Positions 52,155 to 61,117 are shown, counted from the stretch's first letter. The stretch is 64,000 nucleotides of DNA from an uncultured Eisenbergiella sp. (GCA_947627215.1 CANQVD010000011.1:34842-98841); one strand, 5' to 3'. Numbers and translations: made by a program. Notes: generated by a model from the sequence alone, not told the origin.

Positions 52155-53125
52155 GGATTCTCCTTCCCATTGTTTGCTGCGAGCAGATTCGCGGCGTTAT
52201 CCTTGTAAATTTCATTGATCAGTTCCCGATACTTATCATTGCTTTCAAGATGCTTTTTCTTGGCCGTCACGACCTTTGCAGGCGAGTGGGGGAAATCGCT
52301 GCCGTAAACGATGTGGCTGTCGTCTGCAACCATCCGAAGCATATCCAGTGCCACCGGTTCGGGATCGCCTGCAATATCGAAATACAGATGCCGAAACTCT
52401 TCCGCCGCATCCACAGTTTCCATCATGCCCATGGAGGTGAGTATTCCGGAAACACCCGTAAACCGCTGAAGCATATAGGGCAGGAAAGAACCGGTATGCG
52501 GCACCACAAAGCGAATCTTCGGAAACCGCGTCATGACGCGGTGCGCGATCATGTTGAGGACGGCTCTTGTGGTATCTGCCGGATATTCGTAGAGCGCCGC
52601 CACCTTGCCGGTGATCACGTTTTCGGGGCGCTGCCTTGCGCGACAGGGGTGAATGATGACGAGCGCGCCTCTGCGGTTCAGTTCCTCCATCAGCGGGTCA
52701 AAGGAAGGGTCGCCCAAATAAACGCCGTTGCTGTTCGTCACCACCTTGACGCCGACCGCGCCGAGCGTGTCCATGACGTAAGCCGTTTCTTTTATCGAGC
52801 CGTCTACGCAGGGAAGCGGCAGAACGGCGGCAAAACCGAATTTTTCCGGGTGCTCTGCACAGAGTTTTGCTGTAGATTCATTGATCCGCCGCGCCGAAGC
52901 GCAGGATTTTTCATCATCTCCGTTGTGGATATGCGGCGTGGGGACTGTAAGAACCGTATAGTCGATCCCGGCGTCCTCCATGAACGCAAGATGCGCGGAG
53001 ACGCTCCAGTTCGGCAGAGGGAATCCGTCCTCGGCCATAGGGTCAAGCCCCAGAAATTCCATTTCCCGGCGGAACACACCGTCTACCGGGTGTGCATGAA
53101 AATCAACTGTTCCATGTGTATTCAT
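52151..53125 (-). CDS. Amidohydrolase-2 family metal-dependent hydrolase
   Basis: A 324-residue TIM-barrel hydrolase or decarboxylase of the ACMSD-like amidohydrolase-2 family. Metal ligands: DFHAHP near the N-terminus, His in VVIIHP-like LVIIHPCRAR, His in FVVPHTGSFLPYML and Asp in VYGSDFPHSPAK. Relatives decarboxylate aromatic or aliphatic acids or hydrolyse C-C/C-N bonds; the substrate cannot be named. I start at ATG 53125, 11 bases after GGGAGG; an upstream in-frame GTG lies within the ribosome site. It follows the aldo/keto reductase by 19 bases. Confidence 0.85.
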   Translation of the reverse strand: MNTHGTVDFHAHPVDGVFRREMEFLGLDPMAEDGFPLPNWSVSAHLAFMEDAGIDYTVLTVPTPHIHNGDDEKSCASARRINESTAKLCAEHPEKFGFAAVLPLPCVDGSIKETAYVMDTLGAVGVKVVTNSNGVYLGDPSFDPLMEELNRRGALVIIHPCRARQRPENVITGKVAALYEYPADTTRAVLNMIAHRVMTRFPKIRFVVPHTGSFLPYMLQRFTGVSGILTSMGMMETVDAAEEFRHLYFDIAGDPEPVALDMLRMVADDSHIVYGSDFPHSPAKVVTAKKKHLESNDKYRELINEIYKDNAANLLAANNGKENP

Positions 53126-53144
53126 GATGTTATTCACCTCCCTA

Positions 53145-54155
53145 CTACACTACATTTCCGGCCTTCTGTTTGCCGTTTTGCGCCATCACGCCGACTAAGG
53201 CATGGGGCACATACAATTCTTCGAGATAGTCGATCTCTTCCTGGGTCAGCTCCAGATCGACCGCCTTTGCCGCGCCATCCACATGGGAGAATTTTGTTGC
53301 ACCCACCACCGGGGCGGTCACTTTCGTGAGCAGCCATGCCAGAGAGATTTCCGTCATAGACACACTGCGCTTGTCGGCCAACTCCGCAACACGGGCGATG
53401 ACACGACCGTCCGCTTCGGCTGTGGCGTCATACTTGAACTTCGCGTAGGCGTCCTGCTCCAAACGCCTGGAGGTTTCTCCGGGACGTCTGGAGAGCCGCC
53501 CGCCTGCCAGGGCGCTGTACGGCGTCATGGCGATATTCTGATCGGCGCAGAAGGGAGCCATCTCCCGTTCTTCCTCGCGGGCGATCAGGTTGTAATGTCC
53601 CTGAATGGACACAAATTCTGTCAGCCCGTGTTCCCTTGCGTAAAAGTTTGCCTTGGCAAGCTGCCATGCGAAGCAGTTGGAGATACCGATGTACCGAGCC
53701 TTACCGGACTTCACCGCATTGTGCAGTCCCTCCATGATCTCCTCCATGGGCGTGTGGTAGTCCCACATGTGATAGATGTAGAGGTCCACATAGTCCAGGC
53801 CCAGGTTTTTCAGGCTCTGATCGAGATAATTCCCGATGTGCTTCTGGCCGCTGATACAGGCGTCGATCTCGTCCTGCGTCCGGGGCGTAAATTTCGTGGC
53901 GATCACAAAATCCTCGCGCTTTGCGAAGTCCCGCAGCGCCCTGCCGACATACTGCTCGCTGGTGCCGTTTTGATAGGCAATGGCGGTGTCGTAGAAGTTG
54001 ATCCCTAAATCCAATCCGTGCCTGATGATCTCGCGGGTCTGTGCCTCGTCCACCGTCCAGCGATGCTGTCCGGAGGCGGCGTTGCCGAAGCCCATACAGC
54101 CCATACAGATGCGGGAAACGGTCAGATCGGATTTGCCTAATTTCGTGTACTTCAT
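53145..54155 (-). CDS. Aldo/keto reductase (IolS/YhdN type)
   Basis: A 336-residue NADPH-type reductase with the full catalytic tetrad: Asp and Tyr in NFYDTAIAYQNG, Lys in VIATKFTPR and His in LYIYHMWD. NISNC-like GISNCFAWQL and VVGATKFSH bind the cofactor. It reduces aldehydes or ketones; the specific substrate is unknown. Start ATG 54155 follows GGAAGGGAA. It is first in an operon with an amidohydrolase, a DUF362 lipoprotein and a permease. The promoter at 54263-54312 carries two TetR-type operators like those before the TetR gene at 62285. Confidence 0.9.
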   Translation of the reverse strand: MKYTKLGKSDLTVSRICMGCMGFGNAASGQHRWTVDEAQTREIIRHGLDLGINFYDTAIAYQNGTSEQYVGRALRDFAKREDFVIATKFTPRTQDEIDACISGQKHIGNYLDQSLKNLGLDYVDLYIYHMWDYHTPMEEIMEGLHNAVKSGKARYIGISNCFAWQLAKANFYAREHGLTEFVSIQGHYNLIAREEEREMAPFCADQNIAMTPYSALAGGRLSRRPGETSRRLEQDAYAKFKYDATAEADGRVIARVAELADKRSVSMTEISLAWLLTKVTAPVVGATKFSHVDGAAKAVDLELTQEEIDYLEELYVPHALVGVMAQNGKQKAGNVV

Positions 54156-54262
54156 TCGAATTTCCCTTCCGGAGCGTTTTGCCCCTTTTTTCTTATTTTT
54201 GTCCTGTAAAGCAGGATACCCAGGTATGCCCGGCCTTCTGAGCGCCTTTTGCAAACATGTTC

Positions 54263-54312
54263 TGACGCCGTGTCAGCATAGTTAGCATAACACTATTCTG
54301 ACACGACGTCAA
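54263..54312 (-). promoter_or_regulatory. Promoter with two TetR-type operators, aldo/keto reductase operon
   Basis: On the minus strand TTGACG (54307-54312) and TATGCT (54284-54289) are 17 bases apart. Operators CTGACACGACGTCA (54298-54311) and TGACGCCGTGTCAG (54263-54276) flank the -10; their starts are 35 bases apart. The same pair at the same spacing stands at 62332-62380. Confidence 0.8.
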
Positions 54313-54361
54313 TATACTTTTGAAAAAATTTCTCTTCTAATGTCCTCTGTGCAAAGGGTAT

Positions 54362-55489
54362 TTATACGCGGTCAAACTGTGCCGCGCAGTCTTTCAGCCT
54401 TGTGATCACATCGATCTGCTGGGGACAGGCCCGCTCGCACTGACCGCAGGCGATGCAATCGGAGGCGCGGCCCCCGTTCTTTACCGCTTGGGCATACTGG
54501 CGTTTGCCTTCCTCCAACTGTCCCCATACGAGCTGTTGGTTCCGGGCGGCAAAAATCTCGGGAATCGCGATCTTTTTCGGACAGCCCGCCGTGCAGTAAT
54601 GGCAGGCGGTGCAGGGAATGGATTTCACGCCGGTCATGATTTCCTGTGCCTTGCGGACGGTGGCCTGTTCCGCACTGTCCAAAGGCTTGAAATCTTTCAT
54701 GTAGGAGAGATTGTCCCTCATTTGGTCTATGTTGCTCATGCCGGACAGCACCGTAATGATCCCGTCCAGAGAAGCGGCGTAACGGATCGCCCAGGAAGCA
54801 AAGGAAGCGTCCGGATCAGCTTCCCGGAATACCTTTTGTACTGCCGCGGGCGGGTTTGCCAAAGCGCCGCCTTTGACCGGCTCCATCACCACGATGGATT
54901 TGCCGTGGCGTCTGGCGACCTCATAATTCTCACGGGCCGTCACATCGGGATTTTCCCAATCGGCGTAATTGAGCTGAAGCTGCACAAACTCGGCGTCCGG
55001 GTGGGCGGTGAGCAATTCGTCCAGAATATCCGGCGTGGCATGGAAAGAAAAGCCCCAATGCCGGATCAGTCCTTTTGCTTTCTGCTCCTTTACAAAATCC
55101 CAAATGTGGTATTTGTCATAGGTTTTGTAGTTCCCCGCCTGCAAAGCATGGAGCAGATAGTAGTCGAAATAGCCTGCGCCGGTTCGCTCCAGGCTGGTAT
55201 AAAACTGCTGCTTGGCGGTCTGCTCATTGTGAGCGCCCATCCATGCGCACAGCTTGGTTGCCAGCGTAAAACTCTCACGGGGATAGCGGTCTACCAAAGC
55301 CTCTTTCGCGGCCCGTTCGGAATCGCCGCCGTCATACACATAGGCGGTATCGAAATAGGTCAGCCCCGCCTCCATGAACAGATCCACCATCTTTTTGACC
55401 TGTTCCACATCAATTCTTCCTCCCCGTTTGGGCAGCCGCATCAGGCCAAAGCCCAGCTTCGGGGTATTTTCTCCAAAATATTGTTCCAT
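54362..55489 (-). CDS. Aldo/keto reductase with C-terminal 4Fe-4S ferredoxin domain
   Basis: A 375-residue protein. The barrel (1-280) holds Asp and Tyr in TYFDTAYVYDG, Lys in TLATKLCAW and His in YYLLHAL. The C-terminal part has two cluster motifs, CTACHYCTAGCPKKI and CIACGQCERACPQQI. This fused form is frequent in anaerobic Clostridia and probably exchanges electrons with ferredoxin or flavodoxin; flavodoxin genes lie in the same island. Ribosome site AGGAG precedes ATG 55489. Upstream in the same direction are a broken paralogue and a TetR gene, forming one operon. Confidence 0.9.
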   Translation of the reverse strand: MEQYFGENTPKLGFGLMRLPKRGGRIDVEQVKKMVDLFMEAGLTYFDTAYVYDGGDSERAAKEALVDRYPRESFTLATKLCAWMGAHNEQTAKQQFYTSLERTGAGYFDYYLLHALQAGNYKTYDKYHIWDFVKEQKAKGLIRHWGFSFHATPDILDELLTAHPDAEFVQLQLNYADWENPDVTARENYEVARRHGKSIVVMEPVKGGALANPPAAVQKVFREADPDASFASWAIRYAASLDGIITVLSGMSNIDQMRDNLSYMKDFKPLDSAEQATVRKAQEIMTGVKSIPCTACHYCTAGCPKKIAIPEIFAARNQQLVWGQLEEGKRQYAQAVKNGGRASDCIACGQCERACPQQIDVITRLKDCAAQFDRV

Positions 55490-55524
55490 GGTATTCTCCT
55501 GGTTACTCTAATGTTTTTTTGCAT

Positions 55525-56456
55525 TTAATCCATATAGGTCTGATAGTTATTTTTCGCATGGTACGCAACGGCCTCCCACATTGCAGCCGTGACGTCAAAT
55601 GCCCCGCCGATCTTCTCGGTCTGCGCCGCGTAATCCCCTGTTTCAAAGGCCCGGTCATAGGCACTGCGGAAGCTCTTATAGTAGTTCAGCTCTGCGCAGA
55701 AGGTGGGATCGGGCTGGATCAGCATACTGTTGTATGCCTGGATGATGCCGGACACGGGCACGCCGTAGGCATTATCGTCCAGGGCGGACCAGTCGCTGCA
55801 ACGGTACTCCCAGGTCTCCTGATATTTTCCTTTCATTTCAGCCAAAGCCTGTTTTTCACTGTCGGTGAGGGGCTTGAAGTCCTGCATATAGCCGGTGTTG
55901 TCCGTCACCTGGGCGAGATTGCTCATGCCGGAGAGGACGGCCAGCACACCTTCCTGCGAGGCCGCAAAGCGGATCGCAAAGCTGGCCGGGGAAGCGCCCT
56001 GATCGATCTCCTGAAAGATGTGTTCCGCACCGGCGGGGACTTTGGCCAGCATGCCGCCCTTTACCGGCTCCATGACGATGACCCGCTTGCCGTGCCTGCG
56101 GATGACCTCGTAGCACTTCTTCGACTGGATGAACGGCTCCTCCCAATCGTAGTAGTTCAGAACGATCTGAACGGCGTCTACCTCCGGGTGCTCGGTCAGA
56201 ATCTGATCCAGATGGGCGGCGTCATCATGGTAAGAGAACGCGATGTGGCGGATCTTACCCTGTTCCTTCCACTGCTTCATGTGGTCAAACAAATGGACGT
56301 CCTGGACTTCCGTGGCATAGATGTAGCGGTTCAGGTTGTGGAGCAGGTAGTAATCAAAGTATTCCACCCCGCATTTGTCAAGCTGCTCCTGGAAAATGGC
56401 CTCCACCTTGTCCTCGGCAGGCATCTGGAAGGTGGGAAATTCTTGATCTCACGCAT
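55525..56456 (-). pseudogene. Aldo/keto reductase with deleted 5' part
   Basis: The remaining reading frame (299 codons from ATG 56424) begins at about residue 85 of a normal aldo/keto reductase: EFPTFQMPAEDKVEAIFQEQLDKCGVEYFDYYLLHNL. The true start with its ribosome site (AGGAGGA, then ATG 56456, MREIKNF) lies just before, but in another frame. It looks as if about 80 codons, including the catalytic Asp, Tyr and Lys, were lost by a deletion joining the first six codons to the FPTFQ region. Only the His of the tetrad (LLHNL) is left. The C-terminal region lacks the usual iron-sulfur Cys clusters. Probably inactive. Confidence 0.8.
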
Positions 56457-56476
56457 TGTCGGTTCCTCCTGTTTTT

Positions 56477-57124
56477 TTATTTTTCGCTGCTGTTTCCTTT
56501 TTCAAGAACGCTCTCGCTGATATAGGGTCGTATCATGGCCGGTAAAAACAGATCACAAAATTCTTTTGTCCGTTTCTCAAAGCTGTATGCACCGCCGGAC
56601 ATATCCCAACAAAGCATTTCACCGTAGATCACATCCACCAGCGCGTTGGCAAGCGCATCCACGGGAGTATCGTTTGTCAGTTCGCCTCGCTCAACGCCCT
56701 TTTCGATAATTCTTTTCATGGAATCGATATCCACATGGAGTTTGTCCTTGTTGTACGGGGCCTCCACGAGATCGGGGTCTGCGGTGTTCCGCACCCATTC
56801 CTGGCAGAGCTTCAGCCCGTCCCGTTCAATGTGGCCGGAGAAATTCACCATGTAAAATATCAGCCGTTCCATAAAGGGGCCGTCATGGGCCTGCGCTTCC
56901 TCATAAATTTCCTGATACATCTCCTGGCTTAACTCGAAAACCACGTCCTCCTTGCGTTTGAAATAGGTATAGAATGTGCCGTTTGATACGCCGCAGGCTT
57001 TTGTGATCTCTTCGATAGATGTGTTGACCAGGCCTTTTTCACATACCAGCTTTTTCGCCGCCTTCAGCAGCTTGCGCCTGGTTTCCAGTGCGGCAATCTG
57101 CCGGTTTGTCATTTTCTTTTCCAC
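56477..57124 (-). CDS. TetR-family regulator
   Basis: A 215-residue regulator. The N-terminal helix-turn-helix is ALETRRKLLKAAKKLVCEKGLVNTSIEEITKACGVSNGTFYTYFKRKEDV; the rest is a helical ligand-binding domain. The start is taken as GTG 57124 (MEKKMTNRQ), eight bases after AAAGGAGG; ATG 57112 is possible. First gene of an operon with the broken and intact aldo/keto reductases, so it likely represses itself and them in response to a small molecule. A promoter with a short palindrome is at 57150-57179. Confidence 0.88.
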   Translation of the reverse strand: MEKKMTNRQIAALETRRKLLKAAKKLVCEKGLVNTSIEEITKACGVSNGTFYTYFKRKEDVVFELSQEMYQEIYEEAQAHDGPFMERLIFYMVNFSGHIERDGLKLCQEWVRNTADPDLVEAPYNKDKLHVDIDSMKRIIEKGVERGELTNDTPVDALANALVDVIYGEMLCWDMSGGAYSFEKRTKEFCDLFLPAMIRPYISESVLEKGNSSEK

Positions 57125-57149
57125 GCCGTCACCTCCTTTACGCGATTTC

Positions 57150-57179
57150 ATTATAATACATTCACTGAATTATAGTCAA
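57150..57179 (-). promoter_or_regulatory. Promoter and palindrome of the TetR-aldo/keto reductase operon
   Basis: TTGACT (57174-57179) and TATAAT (57150-57155) are 18 bases apart on the minus strand. The spacer contains ATTCACTGAAT (57160-57170), an exact palindrome, a possible site for the TetR protein made from this operon. Confidence 0.65.
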
Positions 57180-57251
57180 TGATTTTCAATCGATTTTATT
57201 TGGCTGCTGGTTATACTGAATCCGGTATCATAAATCGAGTGTATATAAGAA

Positions 57252-57286
57252 CTCCCTCCAATCCGAAAACTCGGAATTGGAAGGAG
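57252..57286 (-). terminator. Hairpin after the flavodoxin gene
   Basis: CTCCCTCCAATCCGA and TCGGAATTGGAAGGAG pair with one bulge; on the minus strand TTCTTAT follows. The T tract is weak, so termination is likely but not certain. Confidence 0.55.
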
Positions 57287-57320
57287 AATGCATGACGAAG
57301 TACACAAGATTTTCTTTCCT

Positions 57321-57824
57321 CTATCTCGATGTGCTCACATAGGCCGGATGGCTCCTATGCTGGCACTGTTGCATGGCAAGCTCCTCTGTCATTTTCGCGT
57401 TGGGACAGAGCCGTGCGATGTCCCACAGAGAACCCGAAAAGCCGCTGCCGCCGTGAGTGATGAGCGGGCAGATGGTCTTGCCCGAAAAATCGTAGCTCTC
57501 CAGGAAAGTAAACACCGCCATGGGCATGGTCGTCCACCAGTTGGGGAGCGCCAGAATTACAGTATCATATTCGTTCATGTTCTCCACCCGCGCCGTCAGC
57601 TCCGGACGGGCGTTTTGCTCGTATTCCCGCTTGGCGATCTCGATTTTCTTCATGTGGTCGTCAGGATATTTCTGCACTGTGTCGATATAGAACAGGTCGC
57701 CTCCCAGCATGGCATGGAGCTTTTTCGCCACCACCTCGGTATTGCCCACCGGCAGGTTCCGAATACCGCCGTGGGAGTAATTCTGTCCCGCATGGGAAAA
57801 GTACGCAATCAGTGTTCTTGCCAT
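57321..57824 (-). CDS. Flavodoxin-like protein, altered C-terminus
   Basis: A 167-residue FMN-binding electron carrier. The phosphate loop region is LIAYFSHAGQNYSHGG. YDTVILALPNWWTTMPMAVFTFLESYDFSGK and ITHGGSGFSGS match the other flavodoxin of the window (61166-61645). After TEELAM the sequence departs from the expected helix and ends QQCQHRSHPAYVSTSR, so the last 20 residues may result from a frameshift. Ribosome site AAAAGGAGG precedes ATG 57824. It follows the SDR gene by 103 bases on the same strand and may serve as its electron or hydride partner system. Confidence 0.82.
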   Translation of the reverse strand: MARTLIAYFSHAGQNYSHGGIRNLPVGNTEVVAKKLHAMLGGDLFYIDTVQKYPDDHMKKIEIAKREYEQNARPELTARVENMNEYDTVILALPNWWTTMPMAVFTFLESYDFSGKTICPLITHGGSGFSGSLWDIARLCPNAKMTEELAMQQCQHRSHPAYVSTSR

Positions 57825-57927
57825 GATAAAAATCCTCCTTTTAATTCTCTATCCTACTTAGGAAATTGCAAAACGGCAGTTGTTTGAAACGATGGAAGTC
57901 AAGATGGCCGTTTCGCAATGATCTGCT

Positions 57928-58782
57928 TTATCTTACGCGAAGATGAAATCTGCCGCTTTTCAGGGACGCGATCACGCCTCCGTCGATCAAAAGGTCTGTT
58001 CCCGTGATAAACCCGGCATCCGGCCCCAGCAGGAACGCGCCCGCCGCCGCAATCTCGTCCGATGTTCCGGCGCGGCGCACGGCGGAACAGTCGATCATAT
58101 TTTGATAGGTGTTGCCCGGCGCATTGAACTCGTCATAGGCCAGCGGCGTCACGATGATACCGGGGCTGATGGTGTTGATCCGGGCCCCCCGATCCGCCCA
58201 GGCGGTGGCCGCCGCCGTGCGGACGCGGAGCTGGTTCACCCGCTTGGAAACGATGTAGGCCGCGCCAGAATTAGACGTCTTGCTTCCGTTAAGGCAAGGA
58301 AGCATAGCAAGCTGGGCTGTTGGCGTCATGGCCAGGGCTTCCTCGTCCTCGGCGGTGAGCGCATGGGGCATATACCCGGTCTGGCTGGAAACAATGAGGC
58401 CCGCGCCGCCCCGCGCCATCACTTCACCAAAGGCGTCAATGGCATAGGAGGTGCCGATCAGATCGAGCTTGATAATGTGTTCGGGGCTTGCCTGACTGGG
58501 GGACGCGCCCGCTGTGTGGATATAGTACATGACCGGGCCGAGAGAGGCGGCCTTTGCCGCAAATGCCCGGATCGACTGTTCATCACAGGCGTCCACGATC
58601 TGCGTCTCCACGTCATACCCGCCGTAGGTGAACTCACAGGATACCCGCTCCAGCGCCTTTTCGCTGATGTCACCCAGCAAAATCTTTTTTCCTGCGGCAA
58701 TGCGGCGGACGATGGCAGTTCCCATGCTGCCCGCGCCCAAAAGGACAACCACTTCTTTGTTTTCGTTTCTGTCGAGAATCAT
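57928..58782 (-). CDS. Short-chain dehydrogenase/reductase
   Basis: A 284-residue NAD(P)-dependent oxidoreductase with a Rossmann fold. The cofactor loop GAGSMGTAI departs from the usual TGxxxGxG. The active-site Tyr and Lys are in AAYIVSKRVNQ; the Ser is expected in IVSSQTGYM. GARINTISPGIIVTPL and ITGTDLLIDGGV are standard C-terminal motifs. An extra stretch of about 35 residues (MPHALTAEDEEALAMTPTAQLAMLPCLNGSKTSNS) lies between the Ser and Tyr. Substrate unknown; a hydroxysteroid role is possible in a gut organism but not supported by specific residues. Divergent from a TetR gene at 59012. Confidence 0.85.
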   Translation of the reverse strand: MILDRNENKEVVVLLGAGSMGTAIVRRIAAGKKILLGDISEKALERVSCEFTYGGYDVETQIVDACDEQSIRAFAAKAASLGPVMYYIHTAGASPSQASPEHIIKLDLIGTSYAIDAFGEVMARGGAGLIVSSQTGYMPHALTAEDEEALAMTPTAQLAMLPCLNGSKTSNSGAAYIVSKRVNQLRVRTAAATAWADRGARINTISPGIIVTPLAYDEFNAPGNTYQNMIDCSAVRRAGTSDEIAAAGAFLLGPDAGFITGTDLLIDGGVIASLKSGRFHLRVR

Positions 58783-58851
58783 CGCAAATACCTCCTACTG
58801 ATTTTATGGCAGGGTGCTTTTGCACTTGCGCCTTTTATTACTCACAAGTCC

Positions 58852-58977
58852 ATTCTATTGTTTTCCCTCCGAGCAAACAACAACAATTCCGCTGTAAAAG
58901 AGGTTTACGCCGCACTTCCTGCAAAAATGCGGCGTAACTACACACGGGTTGATTTTTACACATGGATGGTTTATGAT
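58852..58977. promoter_or_regulatory. Divergent promoters and inverted repeat between SDR and TetR genes
   Basis: Minus strand: TTGTTT (58875-58880)-17-TAGAAT (58852-58857) for the SDR gene. Plus strand: TTGATT (58949-58954)-17-TATGAT (58972-58977) for the TetR gene. Between them TTACGCCGCA (58905-58914) and TGCGGCGTAA (58928-58937) form a perfect 10-bp inverted repeat that could be the regulator's binding site or a hairpin. Confidence 0.65.
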
Positions 58978-59011
58978 GAAAACGAGCACGATTTGAACAG
59001 CGGGAGGTGCC

Positions 59012-59587
59012 ATGATGAACGATAAGGGTAAAGAAGATCTTCGCGTGATCCGCACAAGGGAGGCCATTCGGAAGACCTTTGAGGAAATGATCTGCGAGAT
59101 GGATTATGAGCAGATTTCCATAAAGGAGCTGACGGAGCGGGCAAGGATCAACCGCAAAACCTTCTATCTGCATTACAATTCTCTGGACGATCTTTTGCGG
59201 GAGCTGCAAAATGAGATGGCAAGGAACTTCATCGAGCGCACCCGTGACCTTGAGCGCCCCCGCGATATGGATAAGATCACACGGGAGTTCTTTCTGGTGA
59301 GCGAAGGCGCGGGGCGGCTTCATGAGAGACTTCTGTGCAGCGGTAGCTACCACTATATCAGCCGCCGGATCACAAACGAGATCATGTCGGAGACATGGGG
59401 TGCTGACGGGAAGCAGAAGAATGTCGATCCGTATGTCCAGAATATCATCATGACGTTCGTTTCCCAAAGTACCATCGAGATCTATAAGCAGTGGATCGCT
59501 GACGGAAAGAAGATCCCGCTGGAGGAGATCATCGCGTTGACCACGAAGCTGATCTGCAGCGGTGTAAACGGTCTTTCCTCTGAATGA
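59012..59587 (+). CDS. TetR-family regulator, divergent
   Basis: A 191-residue regulator: VIRTREAIRKTFEEMICEMDYEQISIKELTERARINRKTFYLHYNSLDDLL is a TetR-type helix-turn-helix in which RKTFYLHY matches the DhaS/TetR_C_7 subgroup; the C-terminal domain is helical. The ribosome site GGGAGG stands ahead of tandem ATG codons at 59012 and 59015. It is the only plus-strand gene of the island and is divergent from the SDR-flavodoxin pair, which it probably controls. Confidence 0.88.
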   Translation: MMNDKGKEDLRVIRTREAIRKTFEEMICEMDYEQISIKELTERARINRKTFYLHYNSLDDLLRELQNEMARNFIERTRDLERPRDMDKITREFFLVSEGAGRLHERLLCSGSYHYISRRITNEIMSETWGADGKQKNVDPYVQNIIMTFVSQSTIEIYKQWIADGKKIPLEEIIALTTKLICSGVNGLSSE

Positions 59588-59690
59588 AGCAGGGCCGGCA
59601 GCGGACTTTATGTCTCACTGCACAGCCCTGCGAATACCGGAAACAGGGCCGACGCCCATGCCTCCGGATGTTTTGCGGTCCTGTGACGCG

Positions 59691-60359
59691 TTATGAAATA
59701 TCCGTGGACCGGTCTTTCTTCCATTCCTCCATGACCCGGTACAGCGTCCGCTCCATCATCGGCGTCCACCATTCCAGATATCCTGCCTGTGTGGGATGGA
59801 TGCTGTCCGCCATATAGAGCGCCCGCTGTTCCTCCGTGATCGCGTTGAAGTCTCTGTCATTCCACATGTCGATGACGGTAATCCCCCATTTTTCCGACAC
59901 CCTGTACAGCAGCTCCACCATTCTGCCGTAGGCGGGACTGTCATAGCGGGGATTGGTGTAAAATACCACCGGACAGTTCCACCTCTCCCGGGCGTAAACC
60001 GTGATATACTCGATCGCGCCTGCCACGGTGGAGGTATCGAAGTCCGACGCCTTCCCGGAGCCGCTCACGGTCCCGAGCGGCTTGCTCTGGGAGGCGTCGT
60101 TGGTGGAGAGCTGGCAGACGAACAGGTCAGCCTGCGGGGTTTCCAGCTCTCTCAGACGTTGGATATAAGAGGACGGTCCGTCCGACAGCGTCGTGCCGGA
60201 AACTGCCTCCTTCACGCTCACGCAGTCATTCCGGGCGGCAATGTACTCCGCAAAGGATGCCCCCTGGGAGGCCGAACCGTAGGTCACGGAGGAACCGAGA
60301 AACACCACCGTTTTCCCCTGCAGGGGATTCTCCGCGCTGATCACTTTGTTTTTCTCCAT
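59691..60359 (-). CDS. SGNH/GDSL hydrolase
   Basis: A 222-residue esterase-like protein. Block I is VVFLGSSVTYGS (Ser nucleophile; SSVT instead of the common DSIT), block III is CQLSTNDAS, and the Asp/His pair is in ADSIHPTQAGY. No signal peptide. It begins two bases after the CMD-cupin gene stop, so it is translated with it. Members remove acyl groups from sugars or lipids; the real substrate is unknown. Last gene of the operon that starts with TetR at 62285. Confidence 0.85.
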   Translation of the reverse strand: MEKNKVISAENPLQGKTVVFLGSSVTYGSASQGASFAEYIAARNDCVSVKEAVSGTTLSDGPSSYIQRLRELETPQADLFVCQLSTNDASQSKPLGTVSGSGKASDFDTSTVAGAIEYITVYARERWNCPVVFYTNPRYDSPAYGRMVELLYRVSEKWGITVIDMWNDRDFNAITEEQRALYMADSIHPTQAGYLEWWTPMMERTLYRVMEEWKKDRSTDIS

Positions 60360-60361
60360 GT

Positions 60362-61117
60362 TTATTTCAGATCTCCGTACTGCTTTTCATCCACAGGCTC
60401 CAGCCACTCATTGGAGCCGTTTTCTCCCGGCACCTCGATCGCCAGATGTGAAAACCAACTGTCCGGCGCGGCACCGTGCCAGTGCTTGACGTCCGCGGGA
60501 ATGTTGATGCAGTCGCCGGGCTTCATTTCCACGGCTTCTTTTCCCCACTCCTGATAGTATCCGCGTCCGCCGACGCAGACCAGGATCTGCCCGCCGCCCT
60601 TGTCGGCATGATGGACGTGCCAGTTGTTCCGGCACCCAGGCTCAAAGGTCACGTTGAAAATGCCCACCTGCTCTTTTGAGACGGGCGCGAGGTAGCTCTG
60701 CCCGATGAAAAACTGCTTGAAGCCGTCGTTGGGCGCGCCGATGGGGAAAAGGATGGTGTTTTGGTATCTGTCCTTCTCCGTCAGTTCCGGCTCTGCCTCG
60801 TTCCAAACGTCCTTCGCCAGCCGGAACACCGCCCACGCCTTGGGCCAGCCGACGTAAAAGCCGACATGAGTCACGATGGCGGCGATCTCCGCTTTTGTGA
60901 CGCCGTGTGCCTTGGCGTTTTCCAGGTGATAAATGAGAGATGAATCCGTGATCCCGGAGCTCATCAGCGCCACGACGGTGATGATGCACCGGGTTTTCAG
61001 GTCGATGTCGGGGTTGTTCCAGTTCTCGCCGAAGAGAACGTCATCGTTGAAGTGGGCAAAATCCGGCGCGAAATCGCCGAGCTGATCCCTGCCTGCGGTT
61101 TGTGTGATCTTTTCCAT
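60362..61117 (-). CDS. Carboxymuconolactone decarboxylase-like / cupin fusion protein
   Basis: A 251-residue fusion. Residues 1-115 are a CMD/AhpD-like domain (LKTRCIITVVALMSSGITDSSLIYHLENAKAHGVTKAEIAAIVTHVGFYVGWPKAW). Here the thiol pair of AhpD (CxxC) is replaced by Ser residues, so peroxidase activity of the AhpD kind is unlikely. Residues 140-240 are a cupin with metal ligands in NNWHVHHADKGGGQ and DVKHWHG. This pairing is seen in gut Firmicutes next to flavodoxins and aldo/keto reductases. Reaction unknown. Confidence 0.87.
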   Translation of the reverse strand: MEKITQTAGRDQLGDFAPDFAHFNDDVLFGENWNNPDIDLKTRCIITVVALMSSGITDSSLIYHLENAKAHGVTKAEIAAIVTHVGFYVGWPKAWAVFRLAKDVWNEAEPELTEKDRYQNTILFPIGAPNDGFKQFFIGQSYLAPVSKEQVGIFNVTFEPGCRNNWHVHHADKGGGQILVCVGGRGYYQEWGKEAVEMKPGDCINIPADVKHWHGAAPDSWFSHLAIEVPGENGSNEWLEPVDEKQYGDLK

